A stretch of DNA of 64,000 nt, taken from contig NZ_JAAGOH010000016.1 in assembly GCF_010499455.1 (NCBI RefSeq), positions 55,182 to 119,181 on the forward strand, in the 5' to 3' direction. Below, in pieces: positions 46,371-55,212 of the stretch. Source of the stretch: Ideonella livida (GTDB lineage Bacteria; Pseudomonadota; Gammaproteobacteria; Burkholderiales; Burkholderiaceae_C). Both the position numbers and the translations under genes were made by a program. Each line of letters starts with the position of its first letter. Within the stretch, counting starts at the first letter, position 1. The notes beneath the pieces were generated by a model. It worked only from the letters and a program-made list of their open reading frames with translations. It searched no databases and was not told the origin of the DNA.

Positions 46371-47816
46371 TCAGCGCGGGCCCAGGGCCAGCAGCAGGCG
46401 GCGGCTGGTGGCCAGGTCGGCGGCTTCATGCATGTCCTGCTGCAGCAGGGTGCGCAGCGCGGGGAAGACCTTGACGGCGGCGTCCAGCTCGGGGTCGGCA
46501 CCGGCGTTGTAGGCGCCCAGCTGGATCAGGTCGCGGGCGCGGTTGTAGCGGGCCAGCCACTGGCGGGCCCGGCGCGCGGCGTCCAGCTGTTCGCGCGGGG
46601 CCACCGAGGTCATGACGCGCGAGATGCTCTTTTCCACGTCAATGGCGGGGAAGTGGCCGCTCTCGGCCAGTTCGCGACTGAGCACGATGTGGCCGTCCAG
46701 AATGCCTCGGGCGGCGTCGGCGATGGGGTCCTGCGGGTCGTCCCCTTCGGTGAGCACGGTGTAGAAGGCGGTGATGGAGCCTACGCCGTTGAGGCCATTG
46801 CCCGAGCGCTCGACCAGCGCCGGCAGCTTGGCAAAGCAGCTGGGCGGGTAGCCTTTGGTGGCGGGGGGCTCGCCAATGGCCAGGGCGATCTCGCGTTGGG
46901 CCATGGCGTAGCGGGTCAGGCTGTCCATGAGCAGCAGCACGTGCCGGCCTTGGTCGCGGAAGTGCTCGGCGATGGCGGTGGCGTAGGTGGCGCCCTGCAT
47001 GCGCATCAGCGGCGGGGCATCGGCCGGGGCAGCGACCACCACCGCACGGTGGCGGCCCTCCTCGCCGAGGATGTCCTCGATGAATTCCTTGACTTCACGG
47101 CCGCGCTCGCCGATCAGCCCGACCACGATGACGTCGGCTGCGGTGTAGCGGGCCATCATGCCCAGCAGCACCGATTTGCCCACGCCGGTGCCGGCAAACA
47201 GTCCCAGCCGCTGGCCGCGGCCCACGGTGAGCAGGGCGTTGATGGCGCGCACGCCGGTGTCCAGCGGCTGGCGCACCGGGTCGCGGTCCATGGCGTTGAT
47301 GGGCCGGCGCTGCATGGGGGCGTTGCGCACCTGTTGCAGCGGGCCGGCGCGGTCCAGGGGGTGGCCGTGGCTGTCGACCACCCGGCCCAGCAGGCCTTCG
47401 CCCATGGGCAGGTGCAGGCCGCGGTCCTCGCTGCGTCGCCAGGGGTGGTTGTCCTGGCCCAGGCGCGGGGGGTGGTGGGGCAGGGGCAGGGGCACCACCC
47501 GGGCGCCGCTGGCCAGGCCATGCAGCTCGCCGGTGGGCATGAGGAAGGCGCGGTCGCCGTCGAAGCCGACCACCTCGGCCCGCACAGGGGCTTCGCCCGG
47601 GGCGTCGATGGCGCAGATGGCGCCCACCGGGGCGCGCACCCCTGAGGCTTCCAGCACCAGGCCGGTCACACGCACCAGGGCGCCCTGCATCTCCAGGGGC
47701 TGGGGCAGGTCGGCGTACAGGGTGAGGTCGCGCAGGTAGCGTTGCCAGCGCTCGGGCCGCTGGTGCAGGGCGGACTGCATGTCCTGCGTGGGCATCGGGG
47801 CGGGTGCGTTGGTCAT
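46371..47816 (-). CDS. fliI: Flagellar export ATPase FliI
   Basis: FliI is the F1-beta-like hexameric ATPase of the flagellar type III export apparatus; 481 residues. Walker A is [15 protein letters not shown] (about 177-185), Walker [36 protein letters not shown] (in parts), with the typical [10 protein letters not shown] and the later SAVE-like [13 protein letters not shown]. It has a normal T3SS-ATPase N-terminal domain with VGAICAID. It lies 24 bases after fliH. Confidence 0.96.
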   Translation of the reverse strand: MTNAPAPMPTQDMQSALHQRPERWQRYLRDLTLYADLPQPLEMQGALVRVTGLVLEASGVRAPVGAICAIDAPGEAPVRAEVVGFDGDRAFLMPTGELHGLASGARVVPLPLPHHPPRLGQDNHPWRRSEDRGLHLPMGEGLLGRVVDSHGHPLDRAGPLQQVRNAPMQRRPINAMDRDPVRQPLDTGVRAINALLTVGRGQRLGLFAGTGVGKSVLLGMMARYTAADVIVVGLIGERGREVKEFIEDILGEEGRHRAVVVAAPADAPPLMRMQGATYATAIAEHFRDQGRHVLLLMDSLTRYAMAQREIALAIGEPPATKGYPPSCFAKLPALVERSGNGLNGVGSITAFYTVLTEGDDPQDPIADAARGILDGHIVLSRELAESGHFPAIDVEKSISRVMTSVAPREQLDAARRARQWLARYNRARDLIQLGAYNAGADPELDAAVKVFPALRTLLQQDMHEAADLATSRRLLLALGPR

Positions 47817-47840
47817 GGGCCGGGCAGGGGAGGCGGACGT

Positions 47841-48779
47841 TCAGCGGCCCAGGTCGGGGATGGGCCCGGGCGACGGGGCCTGTTCCGGCGCAGGCGCAGA
47901 CGCCGGTTCGGCCTCGGTCGGTGTGGGCGCCTCGGGCTCCCAGGCGGGGGCGTCGCCCAGGGCGCTGGCGGCTTGCCACCAGCGTGTAGCCAGGGTGGCG
48001 TCCACCCGACCCAGGTCAGACTCGACGCGGCAGCCGCCCCGGTCGAGCTGGGCGTCGGCCACCAGGGTCACGGGCCGGCCGGCCAGCACCTGTTCGGCGC
48101 CCTCGCGCACCAGGGCCAGGTCATCGGGATGCAGCATCAGCCGGATGTGCCGGGCCGACAGCATCATGGCGGCCACGGCCTCGCGGGCGGCATGCAGCAC
48201 CTGTTCCGGATGCTGGCGCAGCTCGGTACGCAGCACCTGACGCGCCAGCAGCAGGGTGCTGCGGCCCACGGCATCGGCCATGGTCTGCTCCAGGTCCTGC
48301 AGCTGGTCCTGCAGCTGCGCCACCAGCTGGCCCACCTGCGCACTGACCTGCAGGGCGAACTGCCGGCGCGCGGCGTCCAGGGCCTCCAGGCCGTCGCGGT
48401 GGCCGTCGTGCCAGCCTTGTTCGCGGCCCTGCTGCAGGCCCTCGGACAGGCCTTGGGCATGGCCTTCGCGCAGGCCTTCCTCGCGGCCCTGCTGCAGGCC
48501 CTCGGCCAGGCCGCGGGCTTCGGCCTCGGCCAGGCGCTCGCGCCAGGCCAGCTCCACCGGATCGGGGGGCGGCGGTGCCGGGGGCTCGCGACGCGGTCCG
48601 TGGTCGGGGAAGGTGGCGCTCGGCGCGGGCCGACCCCCCGGGCCGATGGCCTCGGGCGTCCAGCTGGCAAAGCCCTCCAGCTCTTCGCGGGGGATGAAGC
48701 GCTGGTAGGCGGCCGGGGCGCGTTGGGTCCCCGGGGGCGGTGGCACCTGGCGCGGGGCGTTGCGGTTGGGTGTGTTCAT
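47841..48779 (-). CDS. fliH: Flagellar assembly protein FliH
   Basis: FliH controls the FliI ATPase and docks it to the C ring. It has 312 residues, longer than E. coli FliH (228) because of Pro/Glu-rich ends. The N-terminal third contains the family GxxxG helix: residues about 85-130 read GLAEGLQQGREEGLREGHAQ, GLSEGLQQGREQGW, HDGHRDG. The C-terminal half matches the FliH/type III HrpE domain (LLLARQVLRTELRQHPEQVL, IRLMLHPDDLALVREG). It overlaps fliG by 4 bases. Confidence 0.92.
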   Translation of the reverse strand: MNTPNRNAPRQVPPPPGTQRAPAAYQRFIPREELEGFASWTPEAIGPGGRPAPSATFPDHGPRREPPAPPPPDPVELAWRERLAEAEARGLAEGLQQGREEGLREGHAQGLSEGLQQGREQGWHDGHRDGLEALDAARRQFALQVSAQVGQLVAQLQDQLQDLEQTMADAVGRSTLLLARQVLRTELRQHPEQVLHAAREAVAAMMLSARHIRLMLHPDDLALVREGAEQVLAGRPVTLVADAQLDRGGCRVESDLGRVDATLATRWWQAASALGDAPAWEPEAPTPTEAEPASAPAPEQAPSPGPIPDLGR

Positions 48780-49780
48780 ACGAAGTCATCCGCACCGCCG
48801 GAGGCGAGCACGATCTGGCCTTCGTCCACGAGGCGGCGGACGATCTTGAGCATTTCCTTCTGCTCGGCCTCCACCTCGGAGACGCGCACCGGCCCCCGGC
48901 CCTCGAGGTCCTCTCGCAAGGTCTCGGCGGCGCGGCTGGACATGTTGCGGAAGACCTTTTCGCGCAGCTCGGGCGTGGCGCCCTTGAGGGCCACCACCAG
49001 GGAGTCGCTCTGCACCTCCTTGAGCACCGCCTGGAAGCCCTTGTCGTCGAGCTTGTTGAGGTCCTCGAAGGTGAACATGTTGTCCATGATCTTCTGGGCC
49101 AGGTCGCCATCGGCCTCGCGGATGTAGTCCAGCGCTGAGGTTTCCACCGAGCTGCCCATGAGGTTGATGATCTCGGCGGCAGCCTTGACCCCGCCCAGCG
49201 AGGCCTTCTTGAGCCGATCGCCGCCTGCCAGGATCTTGCTCATCACCTCGTTGAGGTCCTTGAGCGCGCTGGGCTGGATGCCGTCGAGGGTGGCGATGCG
49301 GATGAGCACCTCGTTGCGCTGGCGTTCGCTGAACTGCTTGAGCACGCTGCTGGACTGGTCCTGGTCCAGGTGCACCAGGATGGCGGCAATGATCTGCGGG
49401 TGCTCGTTGCGCAGCAGTTCGGCCACGCTGCCGGCGTCCATCCACTTGAGGCTCTCGATGCCGCTGATGTCGCTGCCTTGCAGGATGCGGTCGATCAGCA
49501 TGTTGGCCTTGTCATCGCCCAGGGCCTTGCGCAGTACGCTCTTGACGTACTGGTCGGTGTCGGCCACCAGCATGTGCTGCTTCTCGGCCTCGCCGGCGAA
49601 CTTCTCCAGCACCGATTCCACCCGCTCACGCGGGATCACCTTCATGCGGGCGATGGTTTCGCCGAGCTTTTGAACTTCCTTGGGCCCCAGGTGCTTGAAG
49701 ACGTTGGCGGCCTCCTCCTCCCCCAGCGACATGAGGAGGATGGCGGCGTTCTCGACGCCTTGGTCTTCGGATCCGGGCAT
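48776..49780 (-). CDS. fliG: Flagellar motor switch protein FliG
   Basis: FliG is the rotor protein that contacts the MotA stator; 334 residues, normal length. N-terminal: ILLMSLGEEEAANVFKHLGPKEVQKLG. The middle EHPQ motif is present as RNEHPQIIAAILVHL, followed by GGVKAAAEIINLM. The C-terminal torque-ring charges lie in MFTFEDLNKLDDKGFQAVLKEV and REDLEGRGPVRVSEVEAEQKEML (in parts). It starts 48 bases after fliF and overlaps fliH. Confidence 0.97.
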   Translation of the reverse strand: MPGSEDQGVENAAILLMSLGEEEAANVFKHLGPKEVQKLGETIARMKVIPRERVESVLEKFAGEAEKQHMLVADTDQYVKSVLRKALGDDKANMLIDRILQGSDISGIESLKWMDAGSVAELLRNEHPQIIAAILVHLDQDQSSSVLKQFSERQRNEVLIRIATLDGIQPSALKDLNEVMSKILAGGDRLKKASLGGVKAAAEIINLMGSSVETSALDYIREADGDLAQKIMDNMFTFEDLNKLDDKGFQAVLKEVQSDSLVVALKGATPELREKVFRNMSSRAAETLREDLEGRGPVRVSEVEAEQKEMLKIVRRLVDEGQIVLASGGADDFV

Positions 49781-49828
49781 GGTGGTGTCGGGGTGGGAAG
49801 GTGGGGGGCGGGCCGGGGGCGCGTGGGC

Positions 49829-51592
49829 TCAGCCAGCCTCGCCGTTGACCCAGTCGCGCATGATGTTGGCCACGGCCACGGGGTTCTCCCGGGCCAGGCG
49901 GCGGGCCTGCTCCAGCAGGGTGTTCTCCTGCGGCGCCTCCAGCGCGGGCAGGCCCGAGGGCATGCCTTCGAGGGCGGGCGCGCCGCCCTCGGCGCCGGGC
50001 AGGGCGGCGCCTTCGTCGACCACGGCGTCCAGCAGCTGGGTGGCCTTCTCCTCCTCCTCTGGCGGCGGAGGCGGAGGGGGCGGGGCGAAGGCCTCCTTGA
50101 GGGTCGGGCGGATCACCCCGAACATCAGCACCAGCGCGCCCAGCAACACGGCCGCCGGCAGTGCCCCGGCCTTGAGCATCTCCAGGAACCAGGCCTGCTT
50201 CCACAGCGGCAGCTCGGGCTCGGGCTCGCCCTTGTCGGCCCGGAAGGGCACGTTGACCACCCGCACCGAGTCGCCGCGGTCGCGGCTGTAGCCCACCGCC
50301 TCCTGCACCAGGGCGGTCAGCTTGTCGAGCTCCTCTTGCGGCAGGGGCTGGGGCTGGGCGCCGGCCTTGCCCTTGGGGTCGGTGACCAGCCGGTGGTTGA
50401 CCACGGCGGCCGCCGTGATCCGGCGGATCTGACCGGTGGCGTTGCGTACCACCCGCACCGTGCGGTCGAGCTCGAAGTTGGTGACGTTCTCGCGCTTGCT
50501 GCCTCCGCCCACGGTGGTGGTGGTCGAGGCGGTGAGCGGCGGGGCCGCGCCGTTGACGGGGGCGGTGGCCGGCACCGGGGGCTGGTTGGTGGCGGCACCG
50601 GGCACCCCGGTGGGCAGCTGCTGGCCCGGCCCGGCCGACTCCAAAATCTGCTGGCTGCGCACCGCGGACGTGGTGTTCTCCCCCTGGTTGGGCTTGTAGG
50701 CCTCGGAGGTGGCTTCGCTCTGCGAGAAGTCGATCTCGGCGGTGACGGTGGCGCGCACATTGTCCTTGCCCAGCACCGGCTCCAGGATGGCCTGCACCCG
50801 CTTGAGGTACTCGGCCTCGATCTCCCGCACGTACTTGAGCTGTTGCTCATCCAGGCTCTTGGCCTGGTCTTCGCCCGGGCCCGACAGCAGGTTGCCGTGG
50901 TGGTCCAGCACACTGACCGCCTTGGGGTTGAGCTCGGAGACGCTGGAGGACACCAGGTGGACGATGGCCGCGGTCTGGCCGCGGTCCAGGGTGCGCCCGG
51001 GCAGCATGGTGACCATGACGCTGGCGCTGGGCTTCTGCTGCTCCCGAAAGAAGCCGTTCTGCACCGGCAGGGCCAGGTGGACCCGTGCCTCCTCGATGCC
51101 GTCCAGGCGCATGATGGTGCGCACCAGCTCCCCTTCCAGGGCGCGCTGCAGGTTGCTGCGCTCCTGGCGATCGGTCTGGCCGAAGCGGGCGTTGTCGAGA
51201 ATCTCGTTGCCGGGCAGGCCGGCCTTGGGCAGCCCGGCCGCGGCCAGCTTCATCTTCAGGTCGTACACCCGCTCGGCCGGCACCAGGATGGCGCCGCCGC
51301 CGTCGGTGTACTTGTAGGGCACGTTCTGCTGCGTGAGCTGGGCGATGACCGCCGCCTGGTCCTTCTCGTTGAGGTTGGCGTAGAGCACCTTCCACTCGCT
51401 GCGGTTGCTCCACAGCAGCACGCCCACCAGCAGGGCCAGCAGCAGGGCTACGCCCACGCCCAGCTTGATCTTGGCGGCCGGCGGCAGGGCGCGCAGCTTG
51501 TCCATGGCCGTGCGCGGGGGCTCGGGCGTGGCGGCGGCGGCGGGAGGCAGCTCGGGCGCGGCGGCGGGTACAGGCAGTGCTTCGGCGTCCAT
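49829..51592 (-). CDS. fliF: Flagellar MS-ring protein FliF
   Basis: FliF forms the inner-membrane ring on which the motor is built; 587 residues. The first helix is at about 40-60 (LGVGVALLLALLVGVLLW) after a Pro/Ala-rich tail. YscJ-like ring domains follow (NEKDQAAVIAQLTQQNVPYKY, AGLPKAGLPGNEILDNARFG). The second helix is near 450-470 (AGALPAAVLLGALVLMFGVI) and the C-terminal FliG-binding tail ends DWVNGEA. It is the first gene of the leftward operon, divergent from fliE (228 bases between). Confidence 0.96.
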   Translation of the reverse strand: MDAEALPVPAAAPELPPAAAATPEPPRTAMDKLRALPPAAKIKLGVGVALLLALLVGVLLWSNRSEWKVLYANLNEKDQAAVIAQLTQQNVPYKYTDGGGAILVPAERVYDLKMKLAAAGLPKAGLPGNEILDNARFGQTDRQERSNLQRALEGELVRTIMRLDGIEEARVHLALPVQNGFFREQQKPSASVMVTMLPGRTLDRGQTAAIVHLVSSSVSELNPKAVSVLDHHGNLLSGPGEDQAKSLDEQQLKYVREIEAEYLKRVQAILEPVLGKDNVRATVTAEIDFSQSEATSEAYKPNQGENTTSAVRSQQILESAGPGQQLPTGVPGAATNQPPVPATAPVNGAAPPLTASTTTTVGGGSKRENVTNFELDRTVRVVRNATGQIRRITAAAVVNHRLVTDPKGKAGAQPQPLPQEELDKLTALVQEAVGYSRDRGDSVRVVNVPFRADKGEPEPELPLWKQAWFLEMLKAGALPAAVLLGALVLMFGVIRPTLKEAFAPPPPPPPPEEEEKATQLLDAVVDEGAALPGAEGGAPALEGMPSGLPALEAPQENTLLEQARRLARENPVAVANIMRDWVNGEAG

Positions 51593-51820
51593 GGTCGGGG
51601 CGTTGTCTGGGCGGCACCGGGCGCACGCTTGCCCCGGAACTCCCCTCTGTGCGGCATTGTTGGGGCCCCCCTGCCACGGCCAATGCCCAAGTAGTGGACG
51701 ATTGGCCGGGCACTTTGGCTCTTCGCGCCATGCAAGTGATCTCTAGGATCCCGGCCATTCCCCACCCTGGCGCTGGCGCGTGCGCCGTCCGGGTCGGGCC
51801 CGTCCCCCTGGGAGACCGCC

Positions 51821-52147
51821 ATGGACCTCAAGCTCAAGCCGTTCGACTTCGCCCAGGCTGCCGCCCGCGCCGGCCTGGCGCCCGATGGCACGCCCTTGAA
51901 GAAGGTGGCGACGTCGGCCGAACCGGCCAATTTCCAGACGGCCATGAGCCAGGCCCTGAAGTCGGTGAGTACCCAGCAGAACGAGTCCCAGCGCCTGCAG
52001 CGCGAGGTGCAGCTGGGCAACCCGACGGTGAGCCTGGAGGAGACCATGGTGGCCATGCAGAAGAGCCAGATCGGCTTCCAGGCCGTGGTGTCGGTGCGCA
52101 ACCGCATGGTGCAGGCTTACACCGAGATCATGAACATGCAGGTTTGA
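51821..52147 (+). CDS. fliE: Flagellar hook-basal body protein FliE
   Basis: FliE joins the MS ring to the rod and is an early export substrate. It has 108 residues, with the family C-terminus LEETMVAMQKSQIGFQAVVSVRNRMVQAYTEIMNMQV (in parts) and the central FQTAMSQALKSVSTQQNESQ. It is alone on the plus strand, divergent from fliF. In the E. coli cluster fliE is likewise separate from and divergent to the fliF operon. No sigma-54 or sigma-28 site could be assigned with confidence in the 228-base gap. Confidence 0.93.
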   Translation: MDLKLKPFDFAQAAARAGLAPDGTPLKKVATSAEPANFQTAMSQALKSVSTQQNESQRLQREVQLGNPTVSLEETMVAMQKSQIGFQAVVSVRNRMVQAYTEIMNMQV

Positions 52148-52857
52148 AGCCTGTGGCCACGGCCGCCGGACCGGCGCGCGGTGGTGGTGCGGGCGTGTGG
52201 TGAAACGGCCACGCGCCCCGGGAAGGCGCCGCGCGGCCCCCACCGCCGGGCGGTCAACTTGTAACAGATACCCGCTTGCAGGCTCAGCCGGGGAGCCTCG
52301 ATACGCGTTTGCGCGATGGCCCGCGGCTGCGGGGCGCGACGGCCCTGGCGCACCACCTCGATGCGAACGCTCTTCACCGGATTCCGGATCGACCCTGACC
52401 GCCACCTGCGGAGCTCCCTGTGCCTCGTGTCACCCTTATGGGGGACTTCTGCGCCCGATGGAACTTTGCCCAGGATCAGAGTAGTTTCATCGGAATTTCA
52501 TCTGTTTCGGGAATACGTCACAATGTATACAGACGGAGGCGTCGTGTCTGACATTGGACTGACACGAAAGGCCTGTTCAGGGTAAGGAAAAAGGGCGACA
52601 AAAGGCCCCATGGGGCGACCAGCGGTGCGCGGTTGCTCAAATGTCAACGTGTTTTGCTGCGCCCGTTGATTGCGCCCGCAACCAGTTGTGCCGTTTTGGC
52701 GCAATGCAAGGGTGGCGTCGCGTTTCCAGCGTACTTCCTCACCCCAAAGCACTTCAGACCCCATCGTGCAAGACCGTCCGGTGTGTTACAGAAAGATGCA
52801 TGCAGTAACAAATCAAGGTGGTCATACTGTTTCTGACCATCAAGAGGGGATCTCTGC
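52148..52857. other. Long AT-richer intergenic region between fliE and the GTPase module
   Basis: There is no convincing gene in these 710 bases; the open frames present are short and without family features. From about 52430 the base composition becomes clearly more AT-rich than the surroundings, which suggests promoter and regulator sites. One inverted repeat, TTGCGCC/GGCGCAA (52670-52676 and 52698-52704), lies there. GAGGGG about 10 bases before 52858 is the ribosome site of the next gene. No clear -35/-10 pair was found. Confidence 0.6.
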
Positions 52858-53727
52858 ATGACCGCTTTACGGCTGCGTGCCGATGCCTTCGGGCATTTCG
52901 ATCAGGAGGTGTTTCGGGTCTACCTCAACTACGTCGGCCGCAAGGCCGGCGTGGAGTGGACGTTGGTGCCCGACGGGCCGGCCGACCTGCTGCTGTGGGG
53001 CCAGGCCGATGTGCCGCAGGCCTGTGCCGCGCCCTATCGGCTGCTGGCCTGGGTGCTGGCGCCAGAACGGTCTGCCCCAGAGCAGGCCGGGATGCCGGCG
53101 TTGACCTTGCGCCGTCCGTTCCAGCTGGAGTCCTTCTCGGCCCTGCTGCGCGCGGCCGAGCGGCAGCTGCTGGCGCCTGTCCCGGTGTCTGCCCCCGAGG
53201 CGCCTGCGCAGGTGCCGGCGCGGCCGATTCCCCTGCCTAGCGCCCCGCCGAACACCCCGGGTACCGTGCCGCAGGGCGAGGCCTGTGCGGCAAGCCCCAC
53301 CGCGGCGGCGCCGGCCCGGGCGGCCGGGCAAGGCCATGCCGTGCGGCTGGTCCGTTGGCCCGGGCGGTCCCTGCTGTCCATGCACCCCCGCTACCCGCGG
53401 CTTGCAGGCTTTCTCGCCGCCCGTCCGTTGGATGTGGAGCAACTGTCCCGCCTGGGGGGCGTGGACCTGGCCACCAGCCTGTCGTTCATCCGGACCCTGG
53501 CCCGGGAGAACCTGCTGACCGGTGGCGAAGGTTGGGCCACCGGCCCGACCGCGCCGGCCCTCAATCCCTTTGACGCCGTGGTGGAGCGTGCCACGGCGAG
53601 GCCGCTCAGCCCGGCCGGGTCGCCCGGCCCCTTGTCGCGGTCGCCTGCTGCCGCCACCCTGCGTCCGGCGGCGCCGCCGGTCAGCGGCCTGCTGGCTCGG
53701 CTGCGTACCCACCTGGGTTTGGCATGA
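52858..53727 (+). CDS. Unknown protein with possible winged-helix C-terminus (GTPase module)
   Basis: This 289-residue protein has no family recognised with certainty. The N-terminal ~105 residues (FDQEVFRVYLNYVGRKAG, DLLLWGQADVPQ, LTLRRPFQLESFSALLRAAERQL) look like a degenerate receiver or Rossmann-like fold, with an RPF near the place of the receiver KPF but no acidic pocket. A Pro/Ala linker spans about 108-160. Then PLDVEQLSRLGGVDLATSLSFIRTLARENLL (about 190-220, in parts) resembles a helix-turn-helix with wing. In actinobacterial conservons the DUF742 protein, also a winged helix, sits beside the GTPase. First gene of the module. Confidence 0.6.
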   Translation: MTALRLRADAFGHFDQEVFRVYLNYVGRKAGVEWTLVPDGPADLLLWGQADVPQACAAPYRLLAWVLAPERSAPEQAGMPALTLRRPFQLESFSALLRAAERQLLAPVPVSAPEAPAQVPARPIPLPSAPPNTPGTVPQGEACAASPTAAAPARAAGQGHAVRLVRWPGRSLLSMHPRYPRLAGFLAARPLDVEQLSRLGGVDLATSLSFIRTLARENLLTGGEGWATGPTAPALNPFDAVVERATARPLSPAGSPGPLSRSPAAATLRPAAPPVSGLLARLRTHLGLA

Positions 53728-53731
53728 GCGG

Positions 53732-53746
53732 CACGACCAGGTCGTG
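53732..53746. promoter_or_regulatory. Perfect inverted repeat between first module gene and GTPase gene
   Basis: CACGACC (53732-53738) and GGTCGTG (53740-53746) flank a single A, just after the first gene's stop and about 48 bases before the GTPase start. The close arms favour a protein-binding site over an RNA hairpin. Whether the upstream possible winged-helix protein binds it is open. Confidence 0.4.
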
Positions 53747-53793
53747 GCGCGGCGGGTCGCCAGGAAGCGGAAGTCACTGAGGGAGCACGGGCG

Positions 53794-54327
53794 ATGGAGT
53801 TCAAGATCGTTTTCACCGGTCCCCCCGGGGCGGGCAAGACCACGGCCATTGCGGCCATCAGCGATGTGGCGCCGGTCAACACCGACGTGGCCAACCATGA
53901 CCCGTCGCTGAACAAGGCCCAGACCACGGTGGGTTTGGACTTTGGCGTGCTGGCCCTGGGCGAGGGCGATCAGGTCCGCCTGTTTGGCACGCCAGGGCAG
54001 AGCCGCTTTGAGTTCATGTGGCGCATCCTGGCCCGCGATGCACTGGGCCTGGTGCTGCTGCTGGACAACAGCCGCCCGGATCCTGTGCAGGACCTCCTGG
54101 AGGTGCTGGACGGGCTGGGTGACGCCCTGGACGGGGTGGCCTGCGCCGTGGGGGTGGGTCGCACCGAGACCCACCCGTCGCCGGCGCTGGACGTGTTCAT
54201 GGATGAGTTGCAACGCCGTGGCCGGGTGTATCCGGTGATGGCGGTGGATGTGCGCCAGCGCGAAGACGTGCTGCTGCTGCTCGATACCGTGCTGGCCCAA
54301 GCCGAGGCCAGCTGTTGGGAGGCGTGA
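53794..54327 (+). CDS. Small GTPase of the COG2229 type (CvnD/MglA-like)
   Basis: This 177-residue Ras-like GTPase has the P-loop GPPGAGKTT (9-17), the TTVGLDFG stretch as switch I and beta strand (44-51), and switch II with LFGTPGQSRFEFMW (63-76). G65 stands where Ras proteins and MglA have the magnesium Asp, a feature of the COG2229 family. The usual NKxD is VGVGRTE (119-125), so guanine specificity is uncertain. In conservons (CvnD) and MglA systems such GTPases work with Roadblock proteins as regulators; three of these follow. GAGGGAG precedes the ATG. Confidence 0.82.
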   Translation: MEFKIVFTGPPGAGKTTAIAAISDVAPVNTDVANHDPSLNKAQTTVGLDFGVLALGEGDQVRLFGTPGQSRFEFMWRILARDALGLVLLLDNSRPDPVQDLLEVLDGLGDALDGVACAVGVGRTETHPSPALDVFMDELQRRGRVYPVMAVDVRQREDVLLLLDTVLAQAEASCWEA

Positions 54328-54328
54328 C

Positions 54329-54709
54329 GTGAACCTGGATCCTGACTTGCAGGCCGCCTGCGCACGCGCGGCGCAGGCGCTGCTGGACCGCCTGGAAGAC
54401 GCGCGGGCGGTGGTGGTGGCCACCGAGGACGGCTTTGACGTGGCCTGTGCGGCCCGACAGGGCGTGGAGGCCGCGCGGCTGGCCGCCATGACCAGCTCGA
54501 TCACCGCCATCGGTGAGGTGGCCAGCCGGGAGGCCGACATGGGCGCCGTCACCAGCTTTGTCGTGGACGCCCAGGCGGGCTACTTGGTGCTGAGGCCTTG
54601 CCGCCGGGGCGGTGTGCGGCTGGTGCTTGCGGCCTTGACCCACCGTCAGGTACTGCTCGGTCTCGTGCTGCATGCGGTGGCCGAGGCGGCCCGGGGGCTG
54701 GAGGCATGA
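54329..54709 (+). CDS. Roadblock/LC7-like protein 1 of the GTPase module
   Basis: From GTG 54329 it has 126 residues. The Roadblock/LC7 pattern is an N-terminal helix (LQAACARAAQALLDRLE), then DARAVVVATEDGFDVACA, a helix with AARLAAMTSSITAIGEVASREA and strands AVTSFVVDAQAGYLVLRPC and RLVLAALTH. The region is close to CvnB-like proteins. Such dimers act as GTPase-activating partners (MglB) in known cases. GGGAGG lies 7 bases before the GTG, one base after the GTPase stop. Overlaps the next gene by 4 bases. Confidence 0.78.
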   Translation: MNLDPDLQAACARAAQALLDRLEDARAVVVATEDGFDVACAARQGVEAARLAAMTSSITAIGEVASREADMGAVTSFVVDAQAGYLVLRPCRRGGVRLVLAALTHRQVLLGLVLHAVAEAARGLEA

Positions 54710-55113
54710 AGGCCGCACAGATGGCGCAGGCGCTGCAGGCGCTGCTGGCCCAGGCGCCGGGCGTCCAGGGCTGTGCCCTGGTGGACGCCAGCAGCGGCCT
54801 GCTGTGGCACCGCGCGGGGGTCGATTTCGGACCGCACCTGGTTTGGGAGGCCGCGGTCGACTACTGGCGGCTGCAGGAACGGCTGCATGCCCACTTCGAG
54901 CCGCTGGGCGACCTGGGCGCCGCCACGCTGCACCACCGCGAAGGGGTGGTGGTGCTGCTGCCCTGCGTACCGGAGCACCACCTGCTGCTGGTGGCGGTGG
55001 CCCGCCACCGGGCGGTTGACTGGCGGCAATGGCAGCACCTGAGCGCCTCGCTGGCGCAGACGCTGCGGCTGGCGCTGCAAGGCTTGAGCGCTGAGCCGGC
55101 TCCCCAATCCTGA
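54706..55113 (+). CDS. Roadblock-like protein 2 of the GTPase module
   Basis: This 135-residue protein is coupled to the previous gene by ATGA. It has a helix-strand order like Roadblock/LC7: AQALQALLAQAPGVQGCALVDASSGLLWHRAG (in parts), a helix VDYWRLQERLHAHFEPL, then LGAATLHHREGVVVLLPC and HHLLLVAVARH and a last helix LSASLAQTLRLAL. It is the most divergent of the three; the assignment rests on fold pattern and context. No catalytic residues are expected. Confidence 0.65.
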   Translation: MKAAQMAQALQALLAQAPGVQGCALVDASSGLLWHRAGVDFGPHLVWEAAVDYWRLQERLHAHFEPLGDLGAATLHHREGVVVLLPCVPEHHLLLVAVARHRAVDWRQWQHLSASLAQTLRLALQGLSAEPAPQS

Positions 55114-55212
55114 GTCGAGCCTGCGCCCTTACCCCTACAAAAGTCCGGCGGCACCAGGGGATGCCGGACCCGTAGACCCACACCCCCTGCGAGACTTCAA
55201 GAAGGACACGAC

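Noticed and set aside
51593..51820. Sigma-54 or sigma-28 promoter between fliF and fliE
   Set aside because: Several GG/GC and CAAG-like fragments occur, but none has both elements at the right spacing on either strand.
52670..52861. Short open frame in the fliE-GTPase gap as a gene
   Set aside because: No ribosome site, no hydrophobic or family pattern, and it overlaps the start region of the next gene.
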